Assembly: GCA_026770585.1 (NCBI GenBank)
Contig: MU646307.1
Span: 1,924,285 to 1,944,801 of the forward strand
Length of the DNA stretch: 20,517 nucleotides
Direction of reading: 5' to 3'
From: Baffinella frigidus
Taxonomy: Eukaryota; Cryptophyceae; Cryptomonadales; Baffinellaceae
In this document: positions 1 to 12,100 of the stretch, one piece after another
Layout: the number at the start of each line of letters is the position of its first letter
Position numbering within the stretch: the first letter of the stretch is position 1
Notes under the pieces: model-generated
The model's input: only the letters and a program-made list of their open reading frames with translations
Databases searched by the model: none
What the model was told of the DNA's origin: nothing
Program-made: the position numbers and the translations under genes

Positions 1-54
<54 letters not shown>
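1..54. repeat. (GA)n microsatellite in intron
   Basis: About 27 GA dinucleotides ending at the donor of exon 57-152; in the transcript it is a (CU)n tract right after the GU. Confidence 0.97.
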
Positions 55-56
<2 letters not shown>

Positions 57-59
<3 letters not shown>

Positions 60-152
60 GGCTGCGAGGGTGATGGTGCCGGTGGGGAGGCGCATGTCGA
101 GGGAGGGAGAAGAGGACCACTCGAACAACATCTCCTTGTAGTCGCCCTCCAC
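57..152 (-). CDS. Exon: REJ region, last in window
   Basis: Acceptor AACACAG|GTGG, donor GCCCAG|GTCTCT; 32 codons, phase 0 to 0. VEGDYKEMLFEWSSSPSLDM then RLPTGTITLAAQ is the REJ strand that normally precedes a V.DalGa turn, so the gene continues beyond position 1. Confidence 0.85.
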
Positions 153-3100
153 CTGTGTTGGGTTAGAGTTTGGGGGTTAGGGTTTAGGGTTTAGGGTTTA
201 GGGTTTAGGTTTTAGGTTTTAGGGTTTAGGTTTTAGGGTTTAGGTTTTAGGGTTTAGGGTTTAGGTTTTAGGGTTTAGGTTAGTCGAACGCGATCGCCTT
301 TTAGCCACCTTGCACCTGGTAGCCCACGGGGGTCGTTTTGGGTTTCAGGTTTGGGGTTTGGGGTTTGGGGGATAGGGTGTGCTGCACCCTGCACCCTCGC
401 CGGGAGGGAGGCAGACCAGGTACTGCTTTATGCACCCTACACCCTCGCGGCGAGGTTGCAAGGCGTTTCTGCAGAACAAGTTCCAGTGTCCGCATGTGTC
501 GGGAGCTCGAAGAACCTACAGGGAGGCTGACCTGGTAGCCAAAGCGGTAGAGGAGGCCGCCGTCGGAATCTGCCCAGTTGTCGCACGAGACGCGCAGCAG
601 ATCGAAGACTGGCTCGCCGGTCGTGGCGCAGGCGCCCGTGGCATCGCCGTCGACGAAACACGCGCGGCAGGGCGCGCCCGCGGGCGGCGAGTTGACCACG
701 ACCACCTGCTCCGCGCTGCCCGTCGCCGTCTCGAGCTCGCCGGCCACGGTGCACTCCGACGTGATCAGGTAGCGCGCGCCCGGGACGAGGGCGTTGCTGC
801 CTTCGCCAAGGTAGAGCAGGGCGTGTGATGATGGTGAGGAGAACGCCGGGGCAGTGAGCGCCACGCTGGGATCGATGGACCAGGATTGCGCGCCGGGGAG
901 GGAGCAAGAGGCCGTGAGTGAGAAGACGGAGTTGGCGTTGATCTTGATCGATCCGTCCGTCTGCCGGAAGAACTCCCCCGACACCGCGAGCTCCACGTTC
1001 GGGATAGCCTGCAAATTTAGGGTTTAGGGTTAGGGTACCTACCAGGTTTGGGGTTTGGAGTTTGGGGTTCAGGGTTCAGGGTTCAGGGTTCAGGGTTCAG
1101 GGTTCAGGGTTCAGGGTTCAGGGTGTGGGGTTTAGGTTACCTACCACACCTGGCGGGGTTAGGGGTGAGGGCACCTGGGCCACAAGCGTGAGCGCGAGCG
1201 TGTACGCCGCGGGCGACTTGCCCCCCTTCGAGACTGTCACCGTGAACTGATACGGCGCGTCGGTTGTCGCCGGCATTGTCCCGGCCGGCACGTACAAGGT
1301 GGACGCGGTCCCGAGGGACAGTAAAGCGCCGGAGGAGTCGCGGCACGCCTGCGAGGACGTCCCGTCGGAGAGCGAGCATGCCCAGAAGAAGGCGAGGCCG
1401 TGGGCACCGAGGGACAGTAAAGCGCCGGAGTCGATGTCGGGGTCGCGCGACACGCCCGCGTCGAGTGCCAGGGCGGAGGAGGTTGACTGCTTTGGGGTTA
1501 GGGGTTAGGGTTTCGGGTGCCTGGTGTCTGGTGGAATGTTGAGAGTTGAGGGTTGAAGGTATGGGGTTTGGGGCGTGGGGTTGCCTGCTTGCGCGTGACA
1601 CCCCCCGTGATGCGCGCGATCAGCGGGAGCGATCCGACTGAGATGACCATCTGCGACGAAGACTGCTTCGAGACGTCGTCGCTCATGCTCACCTGGTGTA
1701 GGGTTTGGGGTTTGGGGTTTATGGTTTATGGCTTATGGCTTATGGTTTATGGTTTATATTTTATGGTTTGTAGTTTACGGTGTAGGGTTTAGGGTTGTTA
1801 ACCGTGAGCGCGACGACGTACGTCGCGTCGGCACGGAGCGTGCCTGGTTTAGAGTTTGGGGTTTAGGGTTTAGGGTTTAGGATGTAGGGTGTAGGGTGTA
1901 GGGTTTAGGGTGTAGGGTGTAGGGTGTAGGGTTAAGGGTGTAGGGTGTAGGGTTTAGGGTTTAGGGGAGCGTGCCAGGCGGTATGCGCAGCTGCGCGATG
2001 GTCCCGAGGAATCGCGCGGGGATCGTCGTTGGGCCAGAGACCTGGGGCGGGGTTCATGGTTGTTCAAGCGCCAGGAATCGGGGAAAGACCCTGGAGAGGG
2101 GGAATCAGGTGGGGCGGAAACGCCGGAAGCGGAAAGGCCGTTAGGGGACGGAGACCTGCGTCCACTGGAACACCATCTCGGACTTGGCCGCGGTGCACTG
2201 CGAGAAGACCGTCACCGCGCGCACCTGGTTGAGGGGTGAGGTTTTGGGGTTCAGGGTTCACGCTGTAGGCTTCCCGGGTTAAGGTTGAGGGTTCAAGGTT
2301 TGGGGTTTAGGGTTTAGGGTTTGAGGTTTGGGGTTTGGGGTTTAGGGTTTAGGGTTTAGGGTTTAGGGTTTAGGGTTTAGGGTTTAGGGTTTAGACGGAC
2401 CTCAACCATCTGGTCGCGCGTGACAGCCACGGAGGCAGGCTGGAAGTAGAGCTGGGGCGCGGGCGCCGACGCCTTGAACACCTTTTGGGGTGTGTAGGGT
2501 TTAGGGTTGAGGTTTTGTTGTTTAGCGTTCAGCGTTTGGGGTTACACCTTGAACACCACCTCCTTCGATACGGACCCGAACATGTCTGTGGCGGTCACGG
2601 AAATCTCGTACGTGAAGTCCAGGTCCTGGTTTAGGGTTGACGGTTCAGGGTTGAGGATTTAGGGTGTAGGGTGTAGGGTGTAGGGTGTAGGGTGTAGGGT
2701 GTAGGGTGTAGGGTGTAGGGTGTAGGGTGTAGGGTGCAGGGTGTAGGGTGTAAGGTTTAGGGTTGACCGTCATCTCCGGTGTGCCCGCCGCGAGGTTCAC
2801 CTCGCCGGTGGTAATCGCCCGCAGCGCCGAATCGACCCCAAGATGGTTGCGGCAGCGCCACGCGAAGTCAGGGGAGCGCGGCGAGTCCGAGGCCGCCTTG
2901 AGGTTGAGGAGCGCGCACTGGTCGATGGTCGTGGGGCCGGAGACCGAGAGGGAAGGCTCCTTGCGGAAGGCCGGGGCGCTCACGGTGGTCGCGGCGCTTC
3001 GTGAGTGGAGGGAGACGAGGTTAGCAGAGCGCACGCGGGTGGCGTGGAGGGTGAGCGTGTCGCCGGGGAGGAGCGTGGCGCCGACGCCCAGCATCACGTT

Positions 3101-6100
3101 GAGCGTCGTATCGGTCGCCCACACGCACTTGGCCGCCGTGATGCCAGACATCTTGGCGAAGGTGTCATCGTCGAGGAAGACGCGGGCGCAGGACTGGTCA
3201 AACGCGGTCATGCCCGCGCGGTCCGTCGCGTGGTCAAACGTCACGGCCAGCTGGAGGCCCAACGGGTCCATCGCGATGGCGCTGACGGTGGGCGCGGTCC
3301 AGAAGGAGAAGCGCGAGGAGGCGGCGCGCGAGGCGTCGGTGCGCGAGACCACGCCCATGTCGACTATCGCCTCGCCCGCGGCGTAGGAGCACGCGGCGCA
3401 GGTGTAGGGAGGCGGGGTGATGGAGAGGACGGTGCGGGCCGCGGTTGACGAAACGATGGCGACGGCCGTGGCGGCCTCGCTCCTAGGGTTTAGGGTTTAG
3501 GGTTTGGGGTTTGGGGTTTTGAGGTTTGGGGTTCAGGGTTTAGGGTTTAGGGTTTAGGGTTTAGGGTTTAGGGTTTAGGGTTTAGGGTTTAGAGTTTAGG
3601 GTTTAGGGTTCAGGGTTTAGTTAGGGTTTAGGGTTTAGAGCCTAGAGTTTAGGGTTGAGAGCGTAGGGTTTAGGTACCCGAAAGTCACGGTGAACTGGTC
3701 GGATGCCGCGCGGGTCGTAGAGAGGAGGAAGTTGGTGATGGTGACCTGGTTTAAGGTTTCACGTTTAGGGTCTTCAGGTTTGTCAAGGAGGTGCTCTTGT
3801 TTGGCAGCCCCCGATGGTAGCTTGATAGGGTGTGCGGATTGGGGTAGAGAGGTTAGGGCAACCTGGAAGGGCGCGCCGGAAGAGGAGGAGGCGCGGCAGG
3901 GGGAGCAGGAGAGGGTGATGCTGTCGTCGAAGAAGGTGAAAGCAAACGCGGCTGTGGACGGCACGGCCGCGTTGGCAGGCAAAACCGACATCTCGGCGAG
4001 CACTTCGCCCGCCGCGGCCGAAGGCACCGAGAACTCGAAGGCCGAGACGTCTTCTCCCTGGAACACCACGCGCGCGAGCGACGCGACGGCCGTGGCGCCC
4101 AGCGAGGCGGATATGCTCGCGTGCCCAACGCTCGCGTCCAGCGCGCCGGACAGCGCGTTGTACGCCACCAAAGGCGCGTGGCGCATCACGAGGGTCAGCG
4201 TGCCACCGCCGCGCAGGGGTGCCGCGTTCTCTTTCGGCTTTTCGCCATTGTGACAGCGGGCGTTGACAAGGCACGTGCGCCCCGCGTTGCAGGCCGCGCA
4301 CCACTGCACCGCCAGGACCTCAGGCAGCGGGATGTAGTAGGTGAAGGCGACGCGCGCGATCTTGGGCGCGCGGAGGTAGAGCTGTCCGGCGACCCCCCCG
4401 CGGGGGACGGGCTCGGCTCCGGTGTATTGGATCGTGAGCGGTACGATTCCGGGGGCGAGGTCCACGGCGGGAGGCACCCTCACCTGCAGAGAGAGCGATT
4501 TTAGAGAGCGAGAGCAAGAGAGCGAGAGCGAGCGAGAGGGAAAGAGGGAGAGAGGGGAGAGAGAGCAAGCGAGCGAGTGAGAGAGAGAGAGGGCCGTAAC
4601 CTGCAGCCACACACCGCCCTTGAAGTTGATGTAGGCAAGCACGGGTGACGCCACAGAGCCAAAGGTCACGGCCACGTCCGCGCCAGAGGCGATCGCGGGG
4701 AAGTTGGCGATGCGCAGGGCGGTGGATGCCCCGTCCTCGGCGGCTGACTGGCCCGTGACCGTCGCGTCGCCTTGCTCCAGGCTTGAGACGACAGGCGTGA
4801 TGAAATACTCGAATAGGAAGTCGGTGAGCAGCTCGGGGGAGGCCTTCACCAGCTTGACGCGGCACGTGAACACGCCCGCGCTGGAAAACGCAGGCATCGA
4901 CAGCGAGAGCGTCATTTCAGCGATAAGCCCGGCCTGCGTGTTTTCCGTGACGGCGAGCACGTTGGCGCTGCTGAGGGCTGTCTCGGTGGTGCCGTCGTCG
5001 ATCGTTACTAGCACCTCGCTCTGCGCGGGGATGGGATCGATGCCGTAGGCCTTGACAGTGACGAGTGTGCCGCCCGCCACCGACCCGTCGACCGGCGACA
5101 CGACTCTTGCAGGCGCGCGGTACGAGAAAGAGAACACGCCCGTGTCCACCCGCAACAACTCGCCCTCCGCAGCCGCCCACACCGTCAAGCTTTCTACCCC
5201 AATAACAGCCTTCGCGGGCGCATCCACCTGGATCAAGAGCATACCGTTGGCGGTCTCAATCATGCGTTCGCCCGGCGGAGCCACGTCAACAGAAGCTCCG
5301 TCGCGGCTAAAGCGCACGCGCGTCTGGCGCCGCACCGCTTCCGCCTTGCACGTGAGCGTGTCCTTGCACCCCGGGCGCGGGAAGTTTTTGAGGAAGATGG
5401 ACACGGTCCGCGAGCTTGCTGCCGAGCTGGTGGCGTTCGAGACTACGTACTGCCACTTGGGCGAGAAGCCGAGCACCGAGGGATCTCCTGTGGCGACGTA
5501 CTTGAAAGACCAGGAAAACATCTCGCCAGCCGCAGTGTGCGCCGAGAACGTGGCGGCCCCGCCGCCGTTGTCGGTCTCGTTGAGCGCCGGGGCGCGGAAC
5601 TTGACCTCAAAGAGCGAGCAGTAGGTGTGGAGGCACTTGCTTTTTTTGTTCGCCACCGAGAGGATCGCAACTGGGTACGTGTGTCCCTGGGCCGTCACGA
5701 GCTGTGCGGCGGTGAGGTCGGCGAGCTGGAAGCTGGGCGGCACATACTGGGCCGTCACAGCGATGGAATATGAGAGATCAGTTGACCCGTCGCTCGGGTA
5801 CGCGCCGACCACCGAGGGGGCGGGAGAAGCATCGACGGTGACAGTGTGGAAGCCGGCGGTGGCGATGCCGCGCGACACAGAGTAGGCGCGGATTTCGAGC
5901 GTGCCGGCCGGGAGCGTGGTCGTGGCCTCGACGGTGACCTTGGTGCGGTCGCGGTCCGACGACGTGATCTTCGAGACTGGGAGGTACTCCCCAGCGTCTA
6001 CTTTGACCATGATGTCGGTGAGGACGAAGGGGCGCGTGAGGCGCGGGACGTTGCCGAGGGAGAGCGCGAGCGAGACCGTGTCCGATACTGACGTCTCGTA

Positions 6101-9100
6101 CATGCTCTCCGGGGACACTTGCACAAACGTCGTCGCGCCTGGTTCAGGGTTCAGGGTTCAGGGTTCAGGGTTCAGGGTTCAGGGTTCAGGGTTTAGAGTT
6201 TAGGGTTTAGGGTTTAGGGTGTGGGGTTCAGGGGTTACCCGAGAGAGCAGGGAGGTAGTCGAACTGGAACGTCGCCTCTCGCCTCTCGGAATCGACCATC
6301 GTTGAAACCGTGAAGGTTACGAGCTCCGACGCCGAATCCACCGCCGGGGTCAGCATCACCAGCACGCCCTTGGAGAGGGAGAGGGATGCCCCCGGATCCT
6401 GCGTGAGGCTCACAACCTGGCCAAACGCCTTGGATACCCCCTCGCCAGCCACGACCTTGACATCGGCGGGCGAGAAGGCTGGCAGCCCCGCCACCTGGAG
6501 CGTGACGAGCGTGCCGCCCAGCACCAGACCCTCCGACGGCGACACCCGCAGGATCGTCGGGACCGAGATGTCCGTGGCCTTGATGCAGTAGCCGGGGTCG
6601 CACGCGATGGTCGGCGCGTCGAGCAGGCGCCGGTAGTCGACGAGGCGCCTCCTCGCGGCGCAGAGCGCCTGCAAGTCGCACGCCAGCTCATACCGGATGC
6701 CGAAGGTGAGCGGGGCGGGGAGTCCCGGGGCGGAGACGAAGAGGGTCTTGTCGCCGGGGGACGCGAGCGCCGGGGCGAGGAGCGTGACGAGGGTGCGGTT
6801 GCAGTCCATGGCGGTGGGAGAGCACGTCACGAGGTCGCGCACCTGGTTTGGGGTGTGGGGTTTAGGGTGTTCGGGTGGAGGGTGGAGGGTTCAGGGTGTA
6901 GGGTTCACCTGCAGCACGGTCACGTCCTCCGCACCGAGGGTCGCGACCACGTCCGCGGGAGAGAGGCCCTGCGGGAAGTTGGCGAGGATTCCGGACACCT
7001 TGGACCGCAGCTCGAGGACCCGCCCCCCCGCTGACGCCACGGTGGGCACCGTCTCCGGCCCGTAGGACACAACCTTGGGTGCGAATCCGTCGTAGACAAC
7101 GAATGCGTCGATGGCCACGGTCTTGCGGCCGCCGGTGTCGACGAGGGAGATGCGCAGTGTGTAGACGCCCTCGACAAGCGCCGCGGGCCGGAGCACGTCG
7201 AGCTGCGCCAGGTCGCCGACGCGGTTCACGTGCTGCACGGCGCACGAAGACGCCGCGCCGTCCGACGCCACAAGCGTCACGTTGAGCGAGGAGTACACGA
7301 GCGGGAACTTCTCGAGGGTGATGGTGGGCAGCGCCGGCTGCTGCTTCGCCATGCCGGAAGGCGGCGCCAGCAGCTCCGGCACCGTCGCGTCCAGGCTCTC
7401 GAACGCGAACTGCACCTGGTCCGCGCACGGATCTAAGCACTTCTTGGGCTTGATCACGACCGGGATGGCGCCAAGGAGGCCTGCGCGCGTGTTGAAGATG
7501 ACGAGTGAGGCCTTCTTGGTTGAGGAAGGGTGCACACTCGACGTGACCTCCTCGCCGCCGAAGGTCACGAGAACCGTCCCGGGGTAGGACAGGTACGCGA
7601 TCTGCACCTTGACCTCACACACAACGTCGTTGAGCCCCGAGGTTGGCGTGAAGGCTGAGACCGCAGGCGAGACCGCGATGTACGTGTACTGGAAGACGAT
7701 GGCTTGTCCGGGCTGCTTCTTGGGGGTCACGGTCACGTCGACGAGCGCCGAGGATGCCGTGTCGAGCGTCGTGCAGGATGGCGTCACCAGCGTCATCACC
7801 TGGGTTAGGGTGTGGGGTTTAGGGGTTAGGGTTTGGGGTTCGGGTTTTAGGGGTTAGGGATTAGGGTTCGGGGTTTATGGTTTATGGTTTATGGTTTATG
7901 GTTTATGGTTTATGGTTTATGGTTTATGGTTTATGGTTTATGGTTTATGGTTTCGGGGTTAGGGTGCACACCGTCTCCTCGGGCGACGACGACTGCAGCA
8001 TCAGGCTCCCTGGTTTAGGGTTCAGGGTTCAGGGTTTAGGGTTTAGGGTTTAGGGTTTAGGGTTTAGGGTTTAGGGTTTAGGGTTTAGGGATTAAGGTTT
8101 GGGGTGCGGGGCGAGACCTGTCTTCTCCCCGAACATCACCTCCGCGTCGTCGCCGGACGATAGCTGTTCGGGTTTTGTGTTTAGGGGTTTGAATTGAGGG
8201 ATTAGGGTTTAGGGTTTAGGGTTTGGGGTTAAGGGTTTAGGGATTAGGGTTTAGGGTCTAGGGTTTAGGGTTTAGGGTGTAGGGTTTAGGGTGCAACCTG
8301 CGGGAAGTTGGCGATGGACACGAGGATGAAGGCGCCGCCGATCTCTGGGCCGGAGAGTGGAGACTTGGCGGTGGCGATGGGCACGCGGTCGTCGTAGAGG
8401 AGGAGCGAGAAGCAGGCAGTCTGCACGCCCGGGCACGCGGTGGCACACGCGGCGGTCTCACAGCACGCGGCGACGCAGGAGGGCGACGCAGGGCCGAACG
8501 CGATCAACCCGTGCGTGACGCCCGCGGAGGCCTGTGGGGGGGAGGTGAGCACCACCTGCGCGATGCGCGCCGCGTCCACGGTCGCAAACGACACGCCCAC
8601 TGCCGCGCTGCCCACCACCGCCGAGTAGTCGGAGCTGGCCACGCCCGCGGGCGCCGTCTTGACCGTGATGGTCACCTCCGAGGACACGGACATGGGCACG
8701 GCCGCGCTGGTCTGCCCCGCGCCGTCCGGCCCCGCGACGGACATCACCTGCGGGAGCGCGTCGTCGTACATCACGAGGCCCGCCTGGAGCTCGACGAAGG
8801 CCCCGAACACGCGGTGGATGACGCGCACCGTCACGGCGCCCTCCATCGAGGAGGCGTCGTCAGGGTCCACGTCCACCGGGGACGCGACGTCCACGGACCA
8901 GTCCTGCACCGCGTACCTCTGCTTCTGGGTGTTCTTGCGCGCCACGGACAGGACGAGGAGGTCGAGCGTGGCTCCGCCTGGCCACACGAGCTGCACGGCG
9001 ATGTCGGAGGCAGCGTCCGTGCCAGGGAGGTTTGACACAGCGACGCGCGCGGTGCCGGATGCGCGGATCGAGGCCTTGGACGGCGACACCGAGGTGATCG

Positions 9101-12100
9101 CGGCTGGTTTCTTCTCGAGGTAGTCAAACGTCTTGGGGAGATCAAACGACTGCCCGGACGCGAGGAGATGCAGGCGCAGAGGCACGGCCCCTGCGGGTTT
9201 AGGGTATATGGTTTAGAGTTCAGGGTTTAGGGTGCAGGATTTAGGGTTCAGGATCTAGGGTTCAGGATTTAGGATTTGGGATTTAGGGTTTAGGGTTTAC
9301 CAGGCGTCGCGGTCGGCTCCGTCGGGATCTCGAAGGTGAGGACGCCCCTGCTCTGATCCGCGCTGAGGCATGTTGCATTGCTCCCAGCGAAGTCGAGGAT
9401 GGCCTGTGCGGGCGCCAGGTCCGCCGGGAGGTTCTTGACCTGCAAGGGGTGGAGTTAGAATCCATCCGGGAAATGCTCGTGTGAGCGGCCGACACGGGGT
9501 ACAGTAGTGGCACAATGCGTAGCATGTGCGGCGCTGACGCTAGTTGTTTGGCAATAAATTAGTGATCTCTCTTGACCTGCACGTCGATCCTGGTGCGGCC
9601 CGAAACGTACTCGCTCAGCGGGAAGAAGCCCGTCACGCGCACCGCATCCGGGTCGAGAAACGTGAACGTAAACGGCACCACCTTCTTCAGGCAGTTGGCG
9701 TCTGCGCTGGGGTCCACGCACGGCGCGAGCGTCATCGCGGCGTCGCCCGGGGTGGTGGACGTCAGCGTGAGGATCACCTCCATCGGGGAGCCCCCGATGG
9801 CGGCGTTGGCGATGGGCGCGGTGGCCCCGGCCTGACTGAGGAACACGGTGTCTCTCGCGGCGTAGCCCGAGTCGGTCAGGAATACCGAGACGAGAGTGGG
9901 GGACCGCGCGAAGCCCTGGTTGGGGAACGCGCCCACCAGCGTCGCGACCGTTGTGTCCTTGCACGAGAACGTGGAAACCACGACCTTGCTCGCGTTCGTC
10001 GACGACCACACACGCACCTCGTACGCGCCGCCGTCCAAGTCCTCGACGTCTGCGCTGAACTCGAACGCTGTCCCGGTCATGAACGACGACACCTTGCGCG
10101 GGGTCATGCTATTCCCGCCCAACGTCACTTGCAGGTGGGAGGGGTCGGTCAGCTCCCGGATCGAGTCGAGGCGAATCGAGACGGTGACAGGGGATCCGGC
10201 GCGGCATTCTCCGACCGACGGCTTCAGCTGTTTCACTTGCGGATTGCCCGTGGGGACAGCCACGAGATCGAGGGAGAAGGGCAGGGCGTTCTTGGTCGAC
10301 GTGTAGATGACGACAGCGGCTTTCCCTGCAGCACCAGCCGTGGTAGTAAACACCACAGTCGTGACCCCCACGGCGCTCCTGGCAGCGCTCACAACAGCGA
10401 ACGTGAGCTGCGTGCCGTCCGCGGCCGTCGCGGAAGCCGACACCTCCGACTTTTCTTGCACGTCCGGGAAGTCAGTCAGAAGGACCGTGACTGTGTGGCC
10501 ACCGTCAGCGTACACGCGCGCCGGCGAGAACGAGGAAGCTTGCGGGATCCGGTCATCGATGTAAGTAAAGTGGAAGGTAGCCGCGTTGCTCGCATCCGAC
10601 GCGTGGGCCACAGTGACATCGACGACGCCCGGAGATGAAGGCGGGACAAGCACAGTGATCCGCGCCCCGCTGCTGTCTCCCTGCAACAGCCGGAGCACCC
10701 TCGCAGAAGTTTCTCCGAACGTGACCGCGAGGCTCGCCTTGTTATACACGAGCGGGAAGTTGGAGAGGACGATCGTAAGACGCACGTTACCCGCCAACCC
10801 CGAAGAGAGCGTGAGGTCGTCCGTGTACGCCTCCTCGACGACCGCGGCGCCAACCGGCGGCGCGATCACGCCCAACTCAAAGTCGTGGTTCTGCATCGCG
10901 CCGCCCTGGAGCCACGCGGCCCGCCCGTTCTTTGCGCCGGCGGAACTGGGCGGAGTGCGCACGAGCATGAGCGCCGCGTCGGCGCTTGCCTGTCCAGGGT
11001 CAGCGTTGAGGAGGGTGGCCGTGGTGAGGGCGGAGGGGACCGCGAGGTACGCCCCGAAGAGGCTCTCGCTCGCCTGCGAGAACTGTTCGGCCGCGCTGAC
11101 TGCGGCGGCGTACTTGCTCCCCCTGGCGTTGTAGTCCGCGAGGGATATCACGTGCTCCACGGTCCCCTCCACCTCCGTCACCCCGCTGCCACTCTCGTGC
11201 CGCAGCGCGAACGAGACATCCCCCGCAGCGTACTGCTCCTGGAGGGTGCGCGCCTCGAGGAAGCCGAGGAGGAGGAGGGTGCCGCCCTGCGCGGGCGCCT
11301 CCGTCGGCGCGCCGGCAAGCAGGCGCGGCTGCGAGGTGTCGCGCGCCTCCAGCCACGCCCCGGTGCGCGAGCCGAGGTCGAAGGCGGACACGCTGAACCG
11401 CTTCTCGCCATTCTCGTAGATCCCGACGCTCACCCCGTACTTGGTTCTGGCCGAGAGCGTGGATGTGTTGAGCGCGAACACAACGCGGACCTTCGCGCTG
11501 TTGCCGAGGCTGCTGAAGGACACGGTTGACGTGCCCGCGTGGGGGATGTCCAGAGAGAGAGCGTCAAAAGCGCGGTCGTACGACGCGTGGAGGTTGCGGA
11601 TCACGCAGGAAATGTAGACCGAGGTGGCGTGCGACGCCGAAACCTGGGTCCGGGTTTCGGGTTTCGGGTTTCGGGTTTCGGGTTTCGGGTTGAGGGTGAA
11701 GGGGCAACGATTTTGGGGGTTAGGGTTTCGGGTTGAGAGAGACCCAGTCGCGCGCGTCGCCGTCGATCGTGAAGGAGTCTGCCTCGAGGAACATGGCGGG
11801 CGGCGCCGTATATTCCCACCCAAACGCAAGATCCTTGCCCGGTACGACGCCCGACACAACAATGGCGACCCGCCCGGCGAGAACAACGGAGAGCTCGGGG
11901 GTCCTGGCCGTGAGGAAGAGCTGGTTGTTGCCCGGGGAGAATGTGGCCTGGCTGACGGAGCACGCCGCGCCCGCGAGGGTGACGGTCGGGGTGGTGGTTG
12001 GCGCTGATTGGACGTTCTCGATGAATACGGCGATGGTGACGCCGCCCGACCTGCACCAGGGTTTAGGGGTTAAGATTTGGGGTTTGGGGTTTGGGGTTTG

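Larger units (their letters stand above)
153..531. other. Intron with heptamers and the decayed micro-exon
   Basis: 160-280 is a TTTAGGG/TTTTAGG array; 331-372 is a TTTGGGG array; 373-531 is unique apart from two cgcaccctacaccctcgc-like pieces (about 380-400 and 429-450). Confidence 0.7.

Noticed and set aside
160-280. CRISPR-like array
   Set aside because: The repeat unit is 7 bp with no spacers, in a eukaryotic intron context.
2280-2394. A chromosome end or subtelomere
   Set aside because: The TTTAGGG runs are short, degenerate, occur in dozens of places and are each bounded by splice sites of a continuous gene; there is no long terminal array.
2645-2767. Protein-like tails such as TLHPTPYTLHPTPYT or NPKPQTPNPKPQT at the ends of open frames
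   Set aside because: These are translations of heptamer arrays inside introns (7 x 3 = 21 bases gives a 7-residue repeat); a splice donor precedes each one.
4484-4600. Coding Ser/Leu-rich insert in the TIG domain
   Set aside because: The frame is open, but good splice sites flank it and the segment is simple CT-rich sequence that would interrupt a beta strand.
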